From contig NZ_CP078145.1 of assembly GCF_019222765.1 (NCBI RefSeq), positions 7,068,001 through 7,132,000 on the forward strand: DNA of 64,000 nucleotides, read 5' to 3'. The position numbers and the translations under genes are program-made. Below the pieces are notes generated by a model. That model did no database searches. It was not told the origin of the DNA and saw only the letters and a program-made list of their open reading frames with translations. This stretch comes from Nocardia iowensis (GTDB taxonomy: Bacteria; Actinomycetota; Actinomycetes; Mycobacteriales; Mycobacteriaceae). Of this stretch, positions 33,375 through 43,100 are shown in pieces (positions within the stretch are counted from its first letter, which is position 1; every line of letters starts with the position of its first letter).

Positions 33375-34298
33375 TTGGCAACGATCGTCCTTGTACACGG
33401 GATCGCACAGGAGCAAGCTGCCGCCGACACGCTGGAAGCGCAATGGCTACCCGGGTTGGCGGGCGGGGTGCGCAACCACGGCGACCACGAACTCGCCGAC
33501 CGCCTATGGCGCAATGGCGTACCCGGTGAGATCTCGGCCAGGATGGCGTTCTACGGCAATCAGTTCCTGGCGAAGGGCGCCCAGGGCGGTGCGGTGGGCG
33601 ACCTCGACGAGGAACAGCTCGAGCTGATGGAACAACTCGCCGAGCTGTGGCTGGAGAACGCCGCCGAGCACGCGAGCGACCAACGCGATCGATTGACCGC
33701 CCAGCGACTGGCCGCCGTGCCGCCGCCGGACGCCCGCGCCCAGGGCGCCAAAGCCGCACTGCGCCCGGCCCTCAACGCGCTGGTCCGGCTGCGCTGGTTC
33801 GCGCCGTTCGGGATCGGACTCGCCGAGAAGTTCGTCGTCCGCGCGCTGTCGCAGGTCACCCGCTACTTCACCGACGACGCCGTGCGGCAGTACGCGCAAC
33901 AGCAGGTGCTCACCCACGTGGGGCCGGACACCAAACTGGTCATCGCCCACTCTCTCGGCTCGGTCGTGGCCTACGAGGCGCTGCATCACGTCGACCAGGA
34001 GGTGACCCTGCTGACCATGGGTTCGCCACTCGGCCTGCGCACCGTCATCTACGACCGGCTGCGGCCGCAACCGTGCACCGTCCCCAAAGCCGTTGCCGGG
34101 TGGTACAACCTGGTCGACCGCGACGACCTGGTCGCCGCCCACCTCGACCTCGCCCCGTACTTCCCGCCCTTCCCCGGCGCTGGCGTCGCCCCGATCACCG
34201 AGGAACCCTTGGACAACGGGGCCAGCCCACATGACTCGACGCACTACCTGACCAAGGCGGTCACCGGCGGCATCGTCGCCAAAGCGCTTGCGTCCTAA
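33375..34298 (+). CDS. Alpha/beta-hydrolase-like protein of unknown function
   Basis: 307 residues. The N-terminus ATIVLVHGIAQEQ has the beta1-oxyanion HG, and the nucleophile elbow is KLVIAHSLGSVVAYEAL (Ser in HSLGS); a late His, ...NGASPHDSTHYLTK..., may complete the triad. The large helical insertion (residues ~30-190) is unusual. Similar proteins in actinobacteria are annotated only as hypothetical. TTG 33375 was selected because AGGAAAGGGG lies 8 nt upstream; GTG 33366 is an alternative. Confidence 0.7.
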   Translation: MATIVLVHGIAQEQAAADTLEAQWLPGLAGGVRNHGDHELADRLWRNGVPGEISARMAFYGNQFLAKGAQGGAVGDLDEEQLELMEQLAELWLENAAEHASDQRDRLTAQRLAAVPPPDARAQGAKAALRPALNALVRLRWFAPFGIGLAEKFVVRALSQVTRYFTDDAVRQYAQQQVLTHVGPDTKLVIAHSLGSVVAYEALHHVDQEVTLLTMGSPLGLRTVIYDRLRPQPCTVPKAVAGWYNLVDRDDLVAAHLDLAPYFPPFPGAGVAPITEEPLDNGASPHDSTHYLTKAVTGGIVAKALAS

Positions 34299-34343
34299 CG
34301 GGGCAGACTTGGCTTTCGCCTCCACGTAGCCACCGGTGCTTGG

Positions 34344-35060
34344 TCAGAGCCGTTCGGCCTCCAGCACCCAGATCGGCAGCAGCATGCCGCCGTCCTCGTC
34401 GAACTCGGGCTGCACCTCCGTGGTGCCGAACGCTTCCCAGAACGCCGGCGGCGGTTTGATCGCGGTCAACTTGTCGCGGCGCAGTTCGGTCAGCTTCCAG
34501 TCCGGCGCGCGGAAGGTGCCGCGCAGCTCGTCCTCGGCGAGCGTGTAGGGGGCGTACACCTCGCTGTTCTCCGTTGGGGCGAAACAGAATTGGATCAGCC
34601 GGGCGCCCGGCCGCATCACCCGCAGCAGCGCCGCCACATGTGCCTTGCGCTGTTCCGGGTCGAGGCAGTGCACGAGCGCGCTGCTCACAACGGTGTCGAA
34701 CCGTCCGTCATACCCGGCGAGCACGGTCGCGTCCGCCACCGCGAACGACGCCGCGACGCCGCGCTCGGCCGCCCTGGCCCGCGCCTTCTCGATCGCGGTC
34801 GGCGCGACATCCAAACCCGTCACGCGGTAGCCGAGACCGGCCAGATAGATGGCGGTATCGCCGGGGCCACATCCGACGTCGAGCACGTCGCCGGTGATCC
34901 GGCCCGCGCGCTCGAACTCGACGAGTAGCGGTTGCGGCCTGCCGATTTCCCACGGCAGCCGGTCCATCACCACGCCCTCGGCGAGGGTCCCGGTGCGATA
35001 TGCCTCTTCGAAATCCACGGTCGTCGGGTCTACCGGGGGTGTTGCATTGCTCTCGGTCAT
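34344..35060 (-). CDS. Class I SAM-dependent methyltransferase
   Basis: 238 residues. The SAM-binding motif is DVLDVGCGPGDTAIYLAGLG, with the acidic residue in VTGLDVAPTAIEKAR and the post-motif region SALVHCLDPEQ. The MDRLPWEIGRPQPLLVE lead is typical of a thiopurine/small-molecule methyltransferase-like group in actinobacteria. ATG 35060; a longer frame upstream is not supported by ribosome site or homology. Substrate unknown. It lies downstream of, and in the same direction as, the GlxA-type regulator. Confidence 0.85.
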   Translation of the reverse strand: MTESNATPPVDPTTVDFEEAYRTGTLAEGVVMDRLPWEIGRPQPLLVEFERAGRITGDVLDVGCGPGDTAIYLAGLGYRVTGLDVAPTAIEKARARAAERGVAASFAVADATVLAGYDGRFDTVVSSALVHCLDPEQRKAHVAALLRVMRPGARLIQFCFAPTENSEVYAPYTLAEDELRGTFRAPDWKLTELRRDKLTAIKPPPAFWEAFGTTEVQPEFDEDGGMLLPIWVLEAERL

Positions 35061-35167
35061 AGCGGACCTATCCCTCGCCTCGATAGTGGAGCAGGAATTC
35101 AACGGATGAATTCTATCGAGAAACGGAGCAAGAAGCTCCGGTTTGACGTGACATGAATCCGCCAAGA

Positions 35168-36118
35168 TCAGCCATCGGCACCGTGGAAGGCCGCACGGTA
35201 GCTGTGCGGACTGGTTCCGACGATCCGTTTGAAGCGATCCCGGAAGGCAGTGGGCGAACCGAACCCGACCTGCCCCGCGATCCGGTCCACCGGGTGGCCG
35301 GTGGATTCCAGGAGGTACTGCGCCTGGCGAATCCGGGCCCGCAGCAACCATTGCAGCGGCGTGGTGCCGGTCTGCTCCCGGAAGCGGCGGTTGAGCGTGC
35401 GGGTGCTCATCCCGGCGTGCGCGGCGATGTCGTCGAGGGTCAGGTCCTGCGCGGAATTCTCTTGCAGCCATCGCATTACCGGTTCCAGCGCCGAGCCGCG
35501 CGGGGTCGGCGGCTGGTCGTGCACGATGAATTGCGCTTGTCCCCCTTCGCGTTCCAGCGGGACGACGGACAGCCGGGCCGCGTCGGCGGCGACCGCGGAG
35601 CCGTGGTCACGGCGAATCATGTGCAGGCACAGGTCGATTCCCGCGGCGGCACCCGCCGAGGTGAGCAACTGGCCGTTGTCCACATAGAGCACGGCCGGGT
35701 CCACGTCCAGGGCGGGATAACGGGCGGCGAACTCGGCCGCGGCGACCCAGTGCGTGGTCGCGCGATGACCGTCGAGCAGACCGGTGGCGGCGAGGACGAA
35801 GGCGCCGACACAGATCGACGCGATGCGCGTGCCCGCGGCGGCCGCCTGCCGCAGCGCGTCGAGGACCTCGTCCGGGACCGGTGCCGTCGGATCGGCGAGC
35901 CCTGGCACGATGATCGTGTCGGCATCGGCCAGCGCCGTCAGGTCCCACGGCGGGCGCAGCGTGAACGCCCCGGCATCCACGGTCGGCCCGAGGCCACAGA
36001 CCAGTATCCGGTAGGCGGCCCGCCCGTCCGGCAGCCGCGCGCAACCGAACACATCGATGGGTGTGGTGAGGTCGGAGGGGATGACCCCGTCCAGTGCGAG
36101 AACAGCCACGGCGTGCAT
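35168..36118 (-). CDS. GlxA-family regulator (DJ-1/PfpI domain plus AraC HTH)
   Basis: 316 residues. The N-terminal DJ-1/PfpI amidotransferase-like domain (residues ~1-185) has the elbow RIASICVGAFVLAATGLLDG with a Cys; the C-terminal AraC HTH (~220-316) contains LDDIAAHAGMSTRTLNRRFR and IAGQVGFGSPTAFRDRFKR. Such regulators typically control catabolic genes. ATG 36118 is 6 nt after TACGCT (leaderless-type); GTG 36139 is the alternative and would add seven residues. The methyltransferase downstream may be a target. Confidence 0.9.
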   Translation of the reverse strand: MHAVAVLALDGVIPSDLTTPIDVFGCARLPDGRAAYRILVCGLGPTVDAGAFTLRPPWDLTALADADTIIVPGLADPTAPVPDEVLDALRQAAAAGTRIASICVGAFVLAATGLLDGHRATTHWVAAAEFAARYPALDVDPAVLYVDNGQLLTSAGAAAGIDLCLHMIRRDHGSAVAADAARLSVVPLEREGGQAQFIVHDQPPTPRGSALEPVMRWLQENSAQDLTLDDIAAHAGMSTRTLNRRFREQTGTTPLQWLLRARIRQAQYLLESTGHPVDRIAGQVGFGSPTAFRDRFKRIVGTSPHSYRAAFHGADG

Positions 36119-36271
36119 GACACAAGCGTAGGTGGTCACCGGGTTCCCGCCAATAGGGACGAGCTGCGCTCGAGCGATGAATCACGACGTCAGAGCACTT
36201 GGCCGGAATCGACCGATATATGGCCGTTTCGCCTATTCCTCGTCGGCCTGATCCCCGTTAACCTCGCCGCT

Positions 36272-36721
36272 GTGACGAAGTTTCTGCTCTCGGTCCACGT
36301 GCTGGCCGTGATCCTCGCCGTCGGACCGGTGACGGTCGCGGCGAGCATGTTCCCGCCGACCACCCGACGGGCCCTCGCCGGGACCGATCGCGAATCCACC
36401 GTGCTCGGCACCCTGCACCGCATCTGCCGTGTCTATGCCTACCTCGGGATCCTCGTCCCCATCTTCGGCGCGCTCACCGCGCTCAGCCTCGGCGTGCTGA
36501 CCGATACCTGGCTGATCATCTCGATCGGCTTGACCGCGGCCGCCGCCGGCGTGCTCGCCATGTTGATCCTGCCCGGCCAGCACAAGGTTCTCGCCGACCT
36601 GCCTGGCACCACCCCGACGTTGATCCGCCGGCTTGCCATGGACACCGGCATATTCAACATGCTGTGGGTCGTCGTCACCGTGCTGATGATCGTCCGACCA
36701 GGTTCGACGACCGGGGCCTGA
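36272..36721 (+). CDS. Small integral membrane protein (DUF2269-like)
   Basis: 149 residues with about four membrane segments: LLSVHVLAVILAVGPVTVAA at the N-terminus, YLGILVPIFGALTALSLGVL, LIISIGLTAAAAGVLAMLIL and MLWVVVTVLMIVRP. The opening KFLLSVHVLAVI with its His resembles the DUF2269/heme-copper-like small membrane proteins; function unknown. GTG 36272 follows TAACCT by 7 nt, indicating a leaderless start. Its stop is 3 bp from the stop of the convergent RaiA gene. Confidence 0.75.
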   Translation: MTKFLLSVHVLAVILAVGPVTVAASMFPPTTRRALAGTDRESTVLGTLHRICRVYAYLGILVPIFGALTALSLGVLTDTWLIISIGLTAAAAGVLAMLILPGQHKVLADLPGTTPTLIRRLAMDTGIFNMLWVVVTVLMIVRPGSTTGA

Positions 36722-36724
36722 CCC

Positions 36725-37090
36725 TCACTCCGGGGCGGCCATGTGCCGGATCGTCTCGCCGCCCTTGGCGTGATGCAGCCGACCGAATTTGCTGTCGAGC
36801 AGGTGCGCCATGCTTTCCGCGGCACCCCGGTACGACTCCTCGACCGTTGCCGCGCGATGGGTGACCGCCACCGGATGCTGGCCGGTCGGCCGCGCCTCCA
36901 GCACGCACTGCTTGTCGTCCGGGCCACCCTTTTCCCCGTTCAGGTCGCTCAGGTGCGCTTCGATGCGCGTCAGCTGGCTGCTGAAACGATCGAGCACCGA
37001 GGCGATCTCGGCTTCCGCCCGCTCGTTCAGGCCTTCGCCGCCGTGGATGCCGCTTCCGGTATTGATCTGGATCTGCACTGCTTTCTCCAT
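36725..37090 (-). CDS. RaiA/HPF-like ribosome-associated protein
   Basis: 121 residues: VQIQINTGSGIHGGEGLNER, then SSQLTRIEAHLSDLNGEKGG, then LEARPTGQHPVAVTHRAATV, the sigma-54 modulation/S30EA fold. It lacks the C-terminal dimerisation domain of long HPF, so it is like short HPF or RaiA, binding the 30S subunit during stress. Such short paralogues in Nocardia and Mycobacterium often occur alongside a separate long HPF. A GGACGGA-type hairpin lies between it and the upstream gene. Confidence 0.85.
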   Translation of the reverse strand: MEKAVQIQINTGSGIHGGEGLNERAEAEIASVLDRFSSQLTRIEAHLSDLNGEKGGPDDKQCVLEARPTGQHPVAVTHRAATVEESYRGAAESMAHLLDSKFGRLHHAKGGETIRHMAAPE

Positions 37091-37135
37091 TCCGTTGGGC
37101 GTACCTACGCGCTCGCTCCGGCCATGCGCGGCCCG

Positions 37136-37152
37136 CGGACGGAGTCCGTCCG
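37136..37152 (-). terminator. Hairpin after the VC0807-family gene
   Basis: CGGACGGA (37136-37143) and TCCGTCCG (37145-37152) form a perfect 8-bp stem with a one-base centre in the 99-bp gap between the VC0807-like gene and the RaiA gene. No U-tract follows, so it could also be a protein site. Confidence 0.4.
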
Positions 37153-37189
37153 GCTGCGCACGTCAGTAGCAAACTCCACGAAACCGACA

Positions 37190-37873
37190 CTACCTGCGTG
37201 ATCCGGTGGGCGAGGTCACGCGACGGCTGCGCTTGCTCACCGCGACGGTGACCGCCGTCAGCGGGACGATCGTCCCGACCATCAGCACGGGCGAGAGCCA
37301 AGCCATGGTGGGAATCGGCAGTTGGTAGGCAAGAACGATGCGCAGCACAGCCTCTGCCATCAGCCCGAAGCCCCACATCGCGGCCAGCGCGCGGAATGCC
37401 CTGCGCTTCGCGGCATCGGTCCGATAGACCTCCTCGAACGCGGCCAACTGCGCCGGGCCACCCGCGGACACCGTCTTGCGTGCGGCCAGGTAGGTCAATG
37501 GTTTACCGACCACGGTGCTGATCAAGAAGGCGAGGCCGACCAGCACCGTCCCCACCGAATCCTTGATGATCATCAGCCGGGGATCACCGCTGATCAATGA
37601 ACCCGCGAGGCCGAAGATGAAGACCCCCAACATAATTGCCGGAAACACCTCTAGCCGCCGCAGGCGGATCGTCTCCAGCAGCAGCATGGCGCCCGACAGC
37701 ACCGTTCCGGCGAGCAGCCCGGCGAAATCGCTGTAGCCGAGTGCGTGCAAGGCGAAGTAGGCGCCCACCGGGATGGCGATATCCCGGCCGATCGAGGCCA
37801 GCAGGCGAAGCCCGCTGAACGGCGACGCGGTGGGCTGCTCGGCTCGGTCCGGCTCGACTGCGGTGATGGTCAT
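37190..37873 (-). CDS. VC0807-family integral membrane protein
   Basis: 227 residues, about six membrane helices (IAIPVGAYFALHALGYSDFA, AGLLAGTVLSGAMLLLETIR, VFPAIMLGVFIFGLAGSLIS, VGTVLVGLAFLISTVVGKPL and two more). The pattern GLLAGTV and DPRLMIIKDS followed by FLISTVVGKPLTYLAARK is that of the VC0807 family, whose function is unknown. ATG 37873 has GAGGAG 9 nt upstream, better than the frame's first Met at 37894. Confidence 0.8.
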   Translation of the reverse strand: MTITAVEPDRAEQPTASPFSGLRLLASIGRDIAIPVGAYFALHALGYSDFAGLLAGTVLSGAMLLLETIRLRRLEVFPAIMLGVFIFGLAGSLISGDPRLMIIKDSVGTVLVGLAFLISTVVGKPLTYLAARKTVSAGGPAQLAAFEEVYRTDAAKRRAFRALAAMWGFGLMAEAVLRIVLAYQLPIPTMAWLSPVLMVGTIVPLTAVTVAVSKRSRRVTSPTGSRR

Positions 37874-38019
37874 CGGGATGCTCCTCGTCAACATTTTCGG
37901 CGGTGCGTAACGAGGATTGACGCTACGGACGCTGACGAGCGAGCAGATCTGTCAACCATCACGACTGGGGCATGACAGATGTCATGACCGGCTACCGGGC
38001 CGGAGCAGCTAGGGTTTCG

Positions 38020-38358
38020 TCAATCCCACAGCGCCGCAACGACAGTCTGATAGTCGCCGGGCTGGAGCGTCGGCCGACCGGTCGCCAGCAACCACCGCTC
38101 GACCGCGCGGTCGGCGTCGGTGCGATAGGTGCGCTGGTCACCGCGCGCGATTTCGATGATCCCGCGCTGCACGCGCAAGGTCTCCTCGTCCGTCAGTTGC
38201 GCGACGAAACCCCGGTATTCCCCGTTGTTTTCGACATCGCTCGCGGCGGCACGCGGCGCGGCGGCGATCAACCCGTGCAGTTGCGCCTCGTCTCCCGGCG
38301 TCAACCGCCACCGTGGATTCGGCTGATCGGAATGGATGTCGAGCTCGACCCTGATCAC
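38020..38358 (-). CDS. Small conserved hypothetical protein coupled to a short peptide gene
   Basis: 112 residues: IRVELDIHSDQPNPRWRLTP, then GFVAQLTDEETLRVQRGI, then DADRAVERWLLATGRPTLQP. Proteins opening with VELDIFSGRPNPxWxL occur in several bacterial phyla without known function; I recall the pattern but cannot place a role. No signal peptide, membrane segment or cysteine. GTG 38358 overlaps the stop of the peptide gene by 4 nt, which fixes the start. Confidence 0.65.
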   Translation of the reverse strand: MIRVELDIHSDQPNPRWRLTPGDEAQLHGLIAAAPRAAASDVENNGEYRGFVAQLTDEETLRVQRGIIEIARGDQRTYRTDADRAVERWLLATGRPTLQPGDYQTVVAALWD

Positions 38359-38429
38359 GGCCACACCCCTGACAGCAGCGTCCCGCGGTCGGGATCGGCG
38401 ACCGCCGTCCCGAGCGGAATTTCCGACAT
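38355..38429 (-). CDS. 24-residue peptide gene upstream of and overlapping the VELDI protein
   Basis: ATG 38429 with GAGGAGAG a few nt upstream encodes MSEIPLGTAVADPDRGTLLS plus GVWP, ending at TGA 38355-38357, overlapping the next GTG by 4 nt. The strong ribosome site and coupled junction support a translated ORF rather than chance. It has no Cys or hydrophobic leader. It could be a regulatory leader, a small partner protein or a precursor peptide; nothing in the sequence decides which. Confidence 0.5.
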   Translation of the reverse strand: MSEIPLGTAVADPDRGTLLSGVWP

Positions 38430-38564
38430 CACTGCTCTCCTCACAGGCGTCCGACAGGGGAGATCGTAGCCCCGCTTCGTCGTGCCCACCACCCGGCGAA
38501 AAAGTTGACGAAACAAATTCTGACCTGCTGCTTCCCGCCCTGCTCTGCCCACTTACCATGGGGC

Positions 38565-39320
38565 GTGCACAAGGACGGCGAGGCGGCGCGATTCATCCGC
38601 GAGATGGGGCTCGCACCGAATGCCGTTGACCGGGAGGAATATCCGTTTTGTCTACCCGCGGTGCGGTATCTCGCCGAGGCCGGTGGCCTCCCCCTTGCCC
38701 CCGGTGTGACCTTCCTGATCGGCGAGAACGGCAGCGGCAAGTCGACACTGTTGGAGGCGCTGGCCGTCGCGGTCGGCATGAATCCGGAAGGCGGCAGTCA
38801 GAACTACCGCTTCACCACCCGCTCGACCGAGTCGGTACTCGGCGAGCATCTGGTGGTGAAGTGGGGCACCCGCAAACCCCGCAGCCGATTCTTTCTGCGC
38901 GCCGAGTCGTACTACAACGTCGCCACCGAAACCGAAAGACTCGGGCCGGATCAGTTGGCCGTCTTCGGCGGGGTGTCGCCGCACGCGCGCTCCCATGGTG
39001 AATCGTTCGTCGACCTGATTCGGCGCCGGTTCTATCCGAACGGGCTGTACCTGTTGGACGAGCCGGAAGCGGCGTTGTCGCCCCGTGGTTGCATGGCCGT
39101 ACTGGCGCTGCTGTCCGAGCTGGCCGCGCAAAAATGCCAGGTCATCGTGGCGACTCATTCGCCGATCCTGCTCGCGCTACCCGGCGCGACGATCTACGAG
39201 ATCGCCGAGCACGGCGAGATCGCCGAGGTCGGCTACGACGCGGCGCTGCCGGTCCGGATGACCAGGGACTTTCTCGCTGAACCCGACCGCTACCTGCGCC
39301 ATCTGCTCGATCGGGAGTGA
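38565..39320 (+). CDS. AAA (ABC-like/SMC-like) predicted ATPase
   Basis: 251 residues: FLIGENGSGKSTLLEALAVA (Walker A), a Q-loop region near GGSQNYRF, YLLDEPEAALSPRG (Walker B and D-loop) and VIVATHSPILLALPG (H-loop). This is the single-domain predicted ATPase group related to RecF/ABC-ATPases, with no membrane partner nearby. Role unknown; such proteins are linked to DNA metabolism or toxin-antitoxin functions in some settings. GTG 38565 is 5 nt after TACCAT; a longer frame begins upstream but its N-terminus (CCFPPCSAHLP) is not family-like. Confidence 0.82.
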   Translation: MHKDGEAARFIREMGLAPNAVDREEYPFCLPAVRYLAEAGGLPLAPGVTFLIGENGSGKSTLLEALAVAVGMNPEGGSQNYRFTTRSTESVLGEHLVVKWGTRKPRSRFFLRAESYYNVATETERLGPDQLAVFGGVSPHARSHGESFVDLIRRRFYPNGLYLLDEPEAALSPRGCMAVLALLSELAAQKCQVIVATHSPILLALPGATIYEIAEHGEIAEVGYDAALPVRMTRDFLAEPDRYLRHLLDRE

Positions 39321-39362
39321 TTTCACGCCGCATGTGAGGTGCGGCACCAGCGCAGGGTGGGC

Positions 39363-39776
39363 TCAGCCGCCGCTGACGATGCAGCTGTATCCCAGGTGCA
39401 TACCCGTCCCGACCCGCAGGTCCAGGCTCGCGACGATGGTGTCGTCCGGCGCCTGCACGGCGCTGATCGTGTGCGGGCCCGGCGTGGTAGGCACCCAGGT
39501 GACCAACGCGACGCCGCCGGACGGCCTGGCCACCGCGAACGCAACACCGTTGTCGTAGAAGACAACCGGCTCGATCACGTCGGTCACCGTCGCCCGCGCT
39601 TGATAGGTACAGCCCGTCCCATAGTTGGTCGCTGATCCGACACTGATCCCTGGCGACATACCCATCTGCGTCACCGTGGCCCCCGCACCCGACGCGGCGC
39701 CTACCGTAGCCACCACCGCGGCCCCGAACGCTCCCGCAACAGCACCGACCCGCATTCGACTGTTCCTATCCTTCAT
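39363..39776 (-). CDS. Secreted beta-sandwich protein, unknown function
   Basis: 137 residues. Signal peptide: MKDRNSRMRVGAVAGAFGAA followed by a hydrophobic VVATVGAASGAGAT and a probable cleavage at GAT-VTQ. The mature part is about 100 residues, beta-rich, Ig-like in rhythm (VTDVIEPVVFYDNGVAFAVA, LVTWVPTTPGPHTI), with two Cys (GTGCTY, GYSCIV) likely paired. Common as small exported Nocardia proteins with no known role. ATG 39776 gives the best signal peptide; AGGA lies upstream. Confidence 0.75.
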   Translation of the reverse strand: MKDRNSRMRVGAVAGAFGAAVVATVGAASGAGATVTQMGMSPGISVGSATNYGTGCTYQARATVTDVIEPVVFYDNGVAFAVARPSGGVALVTWVPTTPGPHTISAVQAPDDTIVASLDLRVGTGMHLGYSCIVSGG

Positions 39777-39878
39777 GAATCCGGTCCTATGTCCTGGGCG
39801 CCGGAACACCACGCACCGACGAACTCCCTAGATCCTCACTCGCCGCACCCATCGGCGTGGCGGAAATCGCCGAATGTT

Positions 39879-40139
39879 TCAGCTCAGCTGTCGGATATCT
39901 GCGGTGATGCCGGGCAATGGCGCGGTCTCGCCGATCGAGGCAAACCAATCCCACCGATCGTCGTAAACCTTCACGATCACCGACTCCGCGGGCACTGCGC
40001 ATTGCACTTCGTAGACAGAACTCAACTGGCCGCCTGCTCGTGCGCGGACGTCGATCACGACCACTTCCGGCCACACCGGCCGGAGGATCTCGGTGGCGCG
40101 GTCGGTCCTCAGCGAGCAGTCGGACACGTGACCGGACAT
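39879..40139 (-). pseudogene. N-terminal remnant of an aminoglycoside phosphotransferase-type kinase
   Basis: The 86-codon frame from ATG 40139 contains ILRPVWPEVVVIDVRARAGG then QLSSVYEVQCAVPAESVIVK and VYDDRWDW, the nucleotide-binding N-lobe pattern of APH/ChoK-like kinases (gG.iS.VYEV...vVKVY...W.W). After DW the expected AKE(V/I) helix is missing and the frame ends 20 codons later; no catalytic HGD loop exists. So only the first ~65 residues of such a kinase remain. It may be a decayed gene; expression of a short protein cannot be excluded. Confidence 0.5.
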
Positions 40140-40173
40140 AACGCCCGGCGCGCCGTGCGGCAGGCTATAGCGC

Positions 40174-43100
40174 GTGCGTGTGTTGCTTTTGGGGTCGTTC
40201 GAGGTGCGGGGAGTGGAGGACCTGGCGGTCGAGATCCCGGGGATTCGGGTCCGGGCATTGCTGGCCCGGCTCGCCATGGAAGCGGGGCGGGTTGTTTCGG
40301 CGGACACACTGATCGACGCGATTTGGGAAGAGCAGCCGCCCGCGAAGGGCGCCAACGCGCTGCAGGCGTTGGTGTCGCGGGCGCGGCGGGCGATCGGGGC
40401 GGAACGGGTAGAGGGTCGGGCACCCGGCTATCGGCTGGTTGTCGATCCGGTCGACGTCGATCTGATCCGGTTCGAACGATTGGCGGCCGCGGGGCGGGAG
40501 TCCGGCGACCTGGCCATGCTGCGGGAGGCCGAGTCGTTGTGGCGTGGTCCGGCGCTGAGCGATTTACAGGAGTTGCGGTTCGCGGCCGACGCGGCGGTGC
40601 GGTTGGACGAAGTGCGCCTGGCGGCGACCGAGCAGCGGCTGGGCCTCGAAGTCGCCGCCGGGCACGACGTACTGGACGAGGTACGGGCGCTGGCCGAAGC
40701 GCATCCGCTGGCGGAACCGGTGCAGGGCTTGCTGATTCGGGCGTTGTACGCCGCCGGTCGGCACGTTGCTGCCCTCGACGCCTACGAGCGGGTCAAGGAA
40801 CGGCTCGTCGACGAGCTCGGTGTCGACCCATCGCCGGAACTGGCCGAACTGCACCTGGCGATCCTGCGCCAGGAACCGCGGCGACCGAAGCGCCGGACGA
40901 ACCTGCGTGCGCAGGTCACCAGCTTCGTCGGGCGTGAAGACGACGTGGCCGAGCTGACCGCCCGGGTGGATACCGCCCGGCTGATCACCATCGTCGGCCC
41001 CGGTGGCGCGGGTAAGACGCGGCTCGCCGTCGAAGTGGCGGAGCGGGCGTCCGGGGCGGTCTGGTTTGTCGAGCTGGCCGCCGTCACCGATCCCGCCCAG
41101 GTCGGATCCGCGGTGCTCACCACGATCGGGGTGCGCGAGGTCGGCCTGCTGGAACAGCCGAGCGGTGACCCGGTCGACCGGTTGGCGGAGTTCTTCGCGC
41201 GGCAGCGCGCCGTGCTGGTCCTGGACAACTGTGAACACCTGGTCGAAGCGGTCGCGCAGCTGGTGGACCGTCTGCTCGGCGCCTGCCCCGAGTTGCACAT
41301 CCTCACCACCAGCCGCGAGTCGCTGATGGTCGGCGGCGAGCACCTGCACCAGATCGGCCCACTCCCCTGGGCGGAACGCACCGCGCAAGCGCCCGAAACA
41401 TTCCCTGCTATAAGGCTTTTCGTCGAACGGGCGAAAGCGGTGCGACCCGACTTCGCGCTCAGCGCGGACAACACCGCCGACGTTGTCGAAATCTGCCGCA
41501 GACTCGACGGACTGCCGCTGGCGATCGAGTTGGCGGCGGCCCGGTTGCGCACGTTCTCGGTCGGCCAGATCGCCGCCAAACTCGATGACCGGTTCACCCT
41601 GCTCGGGCGGGGCAGCCGGACCGCCGATGCCCGGCACCGCACCTTGCGCGCGGTCATCGAATGGAGTTGGGCGCCGCTGACGGAATCCGAACGCGCACTG
41701 GCGATGTGGCTCGCGGTCTTTCCCGCCGGCGCGACGCTCGACGCCATGGACGACCCGGACACCCTCGCCGATCTGGTGGACAAATCGCTGGTCGAACGCA
41801 ACGGTGAGCGGTATCGGATGCTGGAGACGATCCGGTCGTACGCGCTGGAACGGCTGGCCGAGTCCGGTAGCGAGCAGACCGTCCGTGCCGAGCACGCGCG
41901 CTACTTCCTGCGCCTCGCCGAAGCCGCCGAAGCAGAGCTACGCACCGCGAATCAGTCGACCGCGCTCGCCCGCCTCGACGCCGAACGCGACAACCTTTCG
42001 GCCGCATTGCGATTCGCCGTCGATACCGCCGATCCCGACCTCGGTCTCCGGCTGGTCGCCGCATTGTTCTGGTACTGGACACTGCGTGGCATCCATACCG
42101 AGCGGCTGCGCTGGACGCGAACGGTGCTGGAAATCCCCGGCGAAGCGGCCGTTGGTCTACGTCCGGTGCGGACTGTGCTCGCCGGACTGTCGAGCTACGA
42201 AAGCGGGTCGATCGAGGACGGTCAACTGGCAGTTGCCGCAGGCATTCAACTCGGCACAGCCGACTCGCCTGGCCGGACCGTATTGCTTGTGGCACCGGCC
42301 TTTCTGGAGAATCGCAGTGTCGCGCAGCGGCCTGACCATTCCGCACTATCGGGCTGGGAACGCGGCGTGACGCTGCTGCTGTCCACCGCGCACATCGATC
42401 AATTGGCCGAAGCGAGAACGGAATTCGAGGAAGCGGGAGACCGTTTTCTCCTCTCGGTGACACTGCGCCTGATCGCGGAACACCAACTACATCACGGTGA
42501 CCACCAGGCCGCCGTGGCCGCACTCACCCGTGCCACCGAGGTGATCGAACAGTTCGGTAGCGCAGGCGATGCCGCGGCGGCGGGTGCCGAGCTGGCTACG
42601 GCGCTCGCTCGGCTCGGTGAACTCGACCGCGCGCACAGCACGTTGACTCGCGCGCAACAGCGCGCCGACGACGCCGGAGAGCCGCACACCGTCGCGTATG
42701 TAGGGCTCGCGTGCGCTGAACTCCTGATGCGCCAGGGTGATCGGCGGGCGGCGCTGCTCGAACTGGATCGCGTCGACAAGGGGCTCGCCCACACACCGTT
42801 CGGTGCGCGAACCCGCCTGTGGTGCACGGTATTCCGGGGGATAACCGCGGTGCTGGACGACGATGTGCGCGCGGTCCGCCGCCTGCTCGGCACCGCCGAC
42901 ATCGACGGAGTCCGCCCCGACGACCTTGCCGGGCTTGCTCAGCTGTCCGCCGCGCTCGCCGTGCACATCGGTGCGCCGACCATGGCGGCCCTGTTGGTCG
43001 GCGTCGCGGCCGCCCTGCTCGGCACCGAGGACCGCCGCGGCTACGACAATCTGCTCGCACCCGCCGACCGCGCCAGGGAACTGCTCGGCGCGGATGCCTT

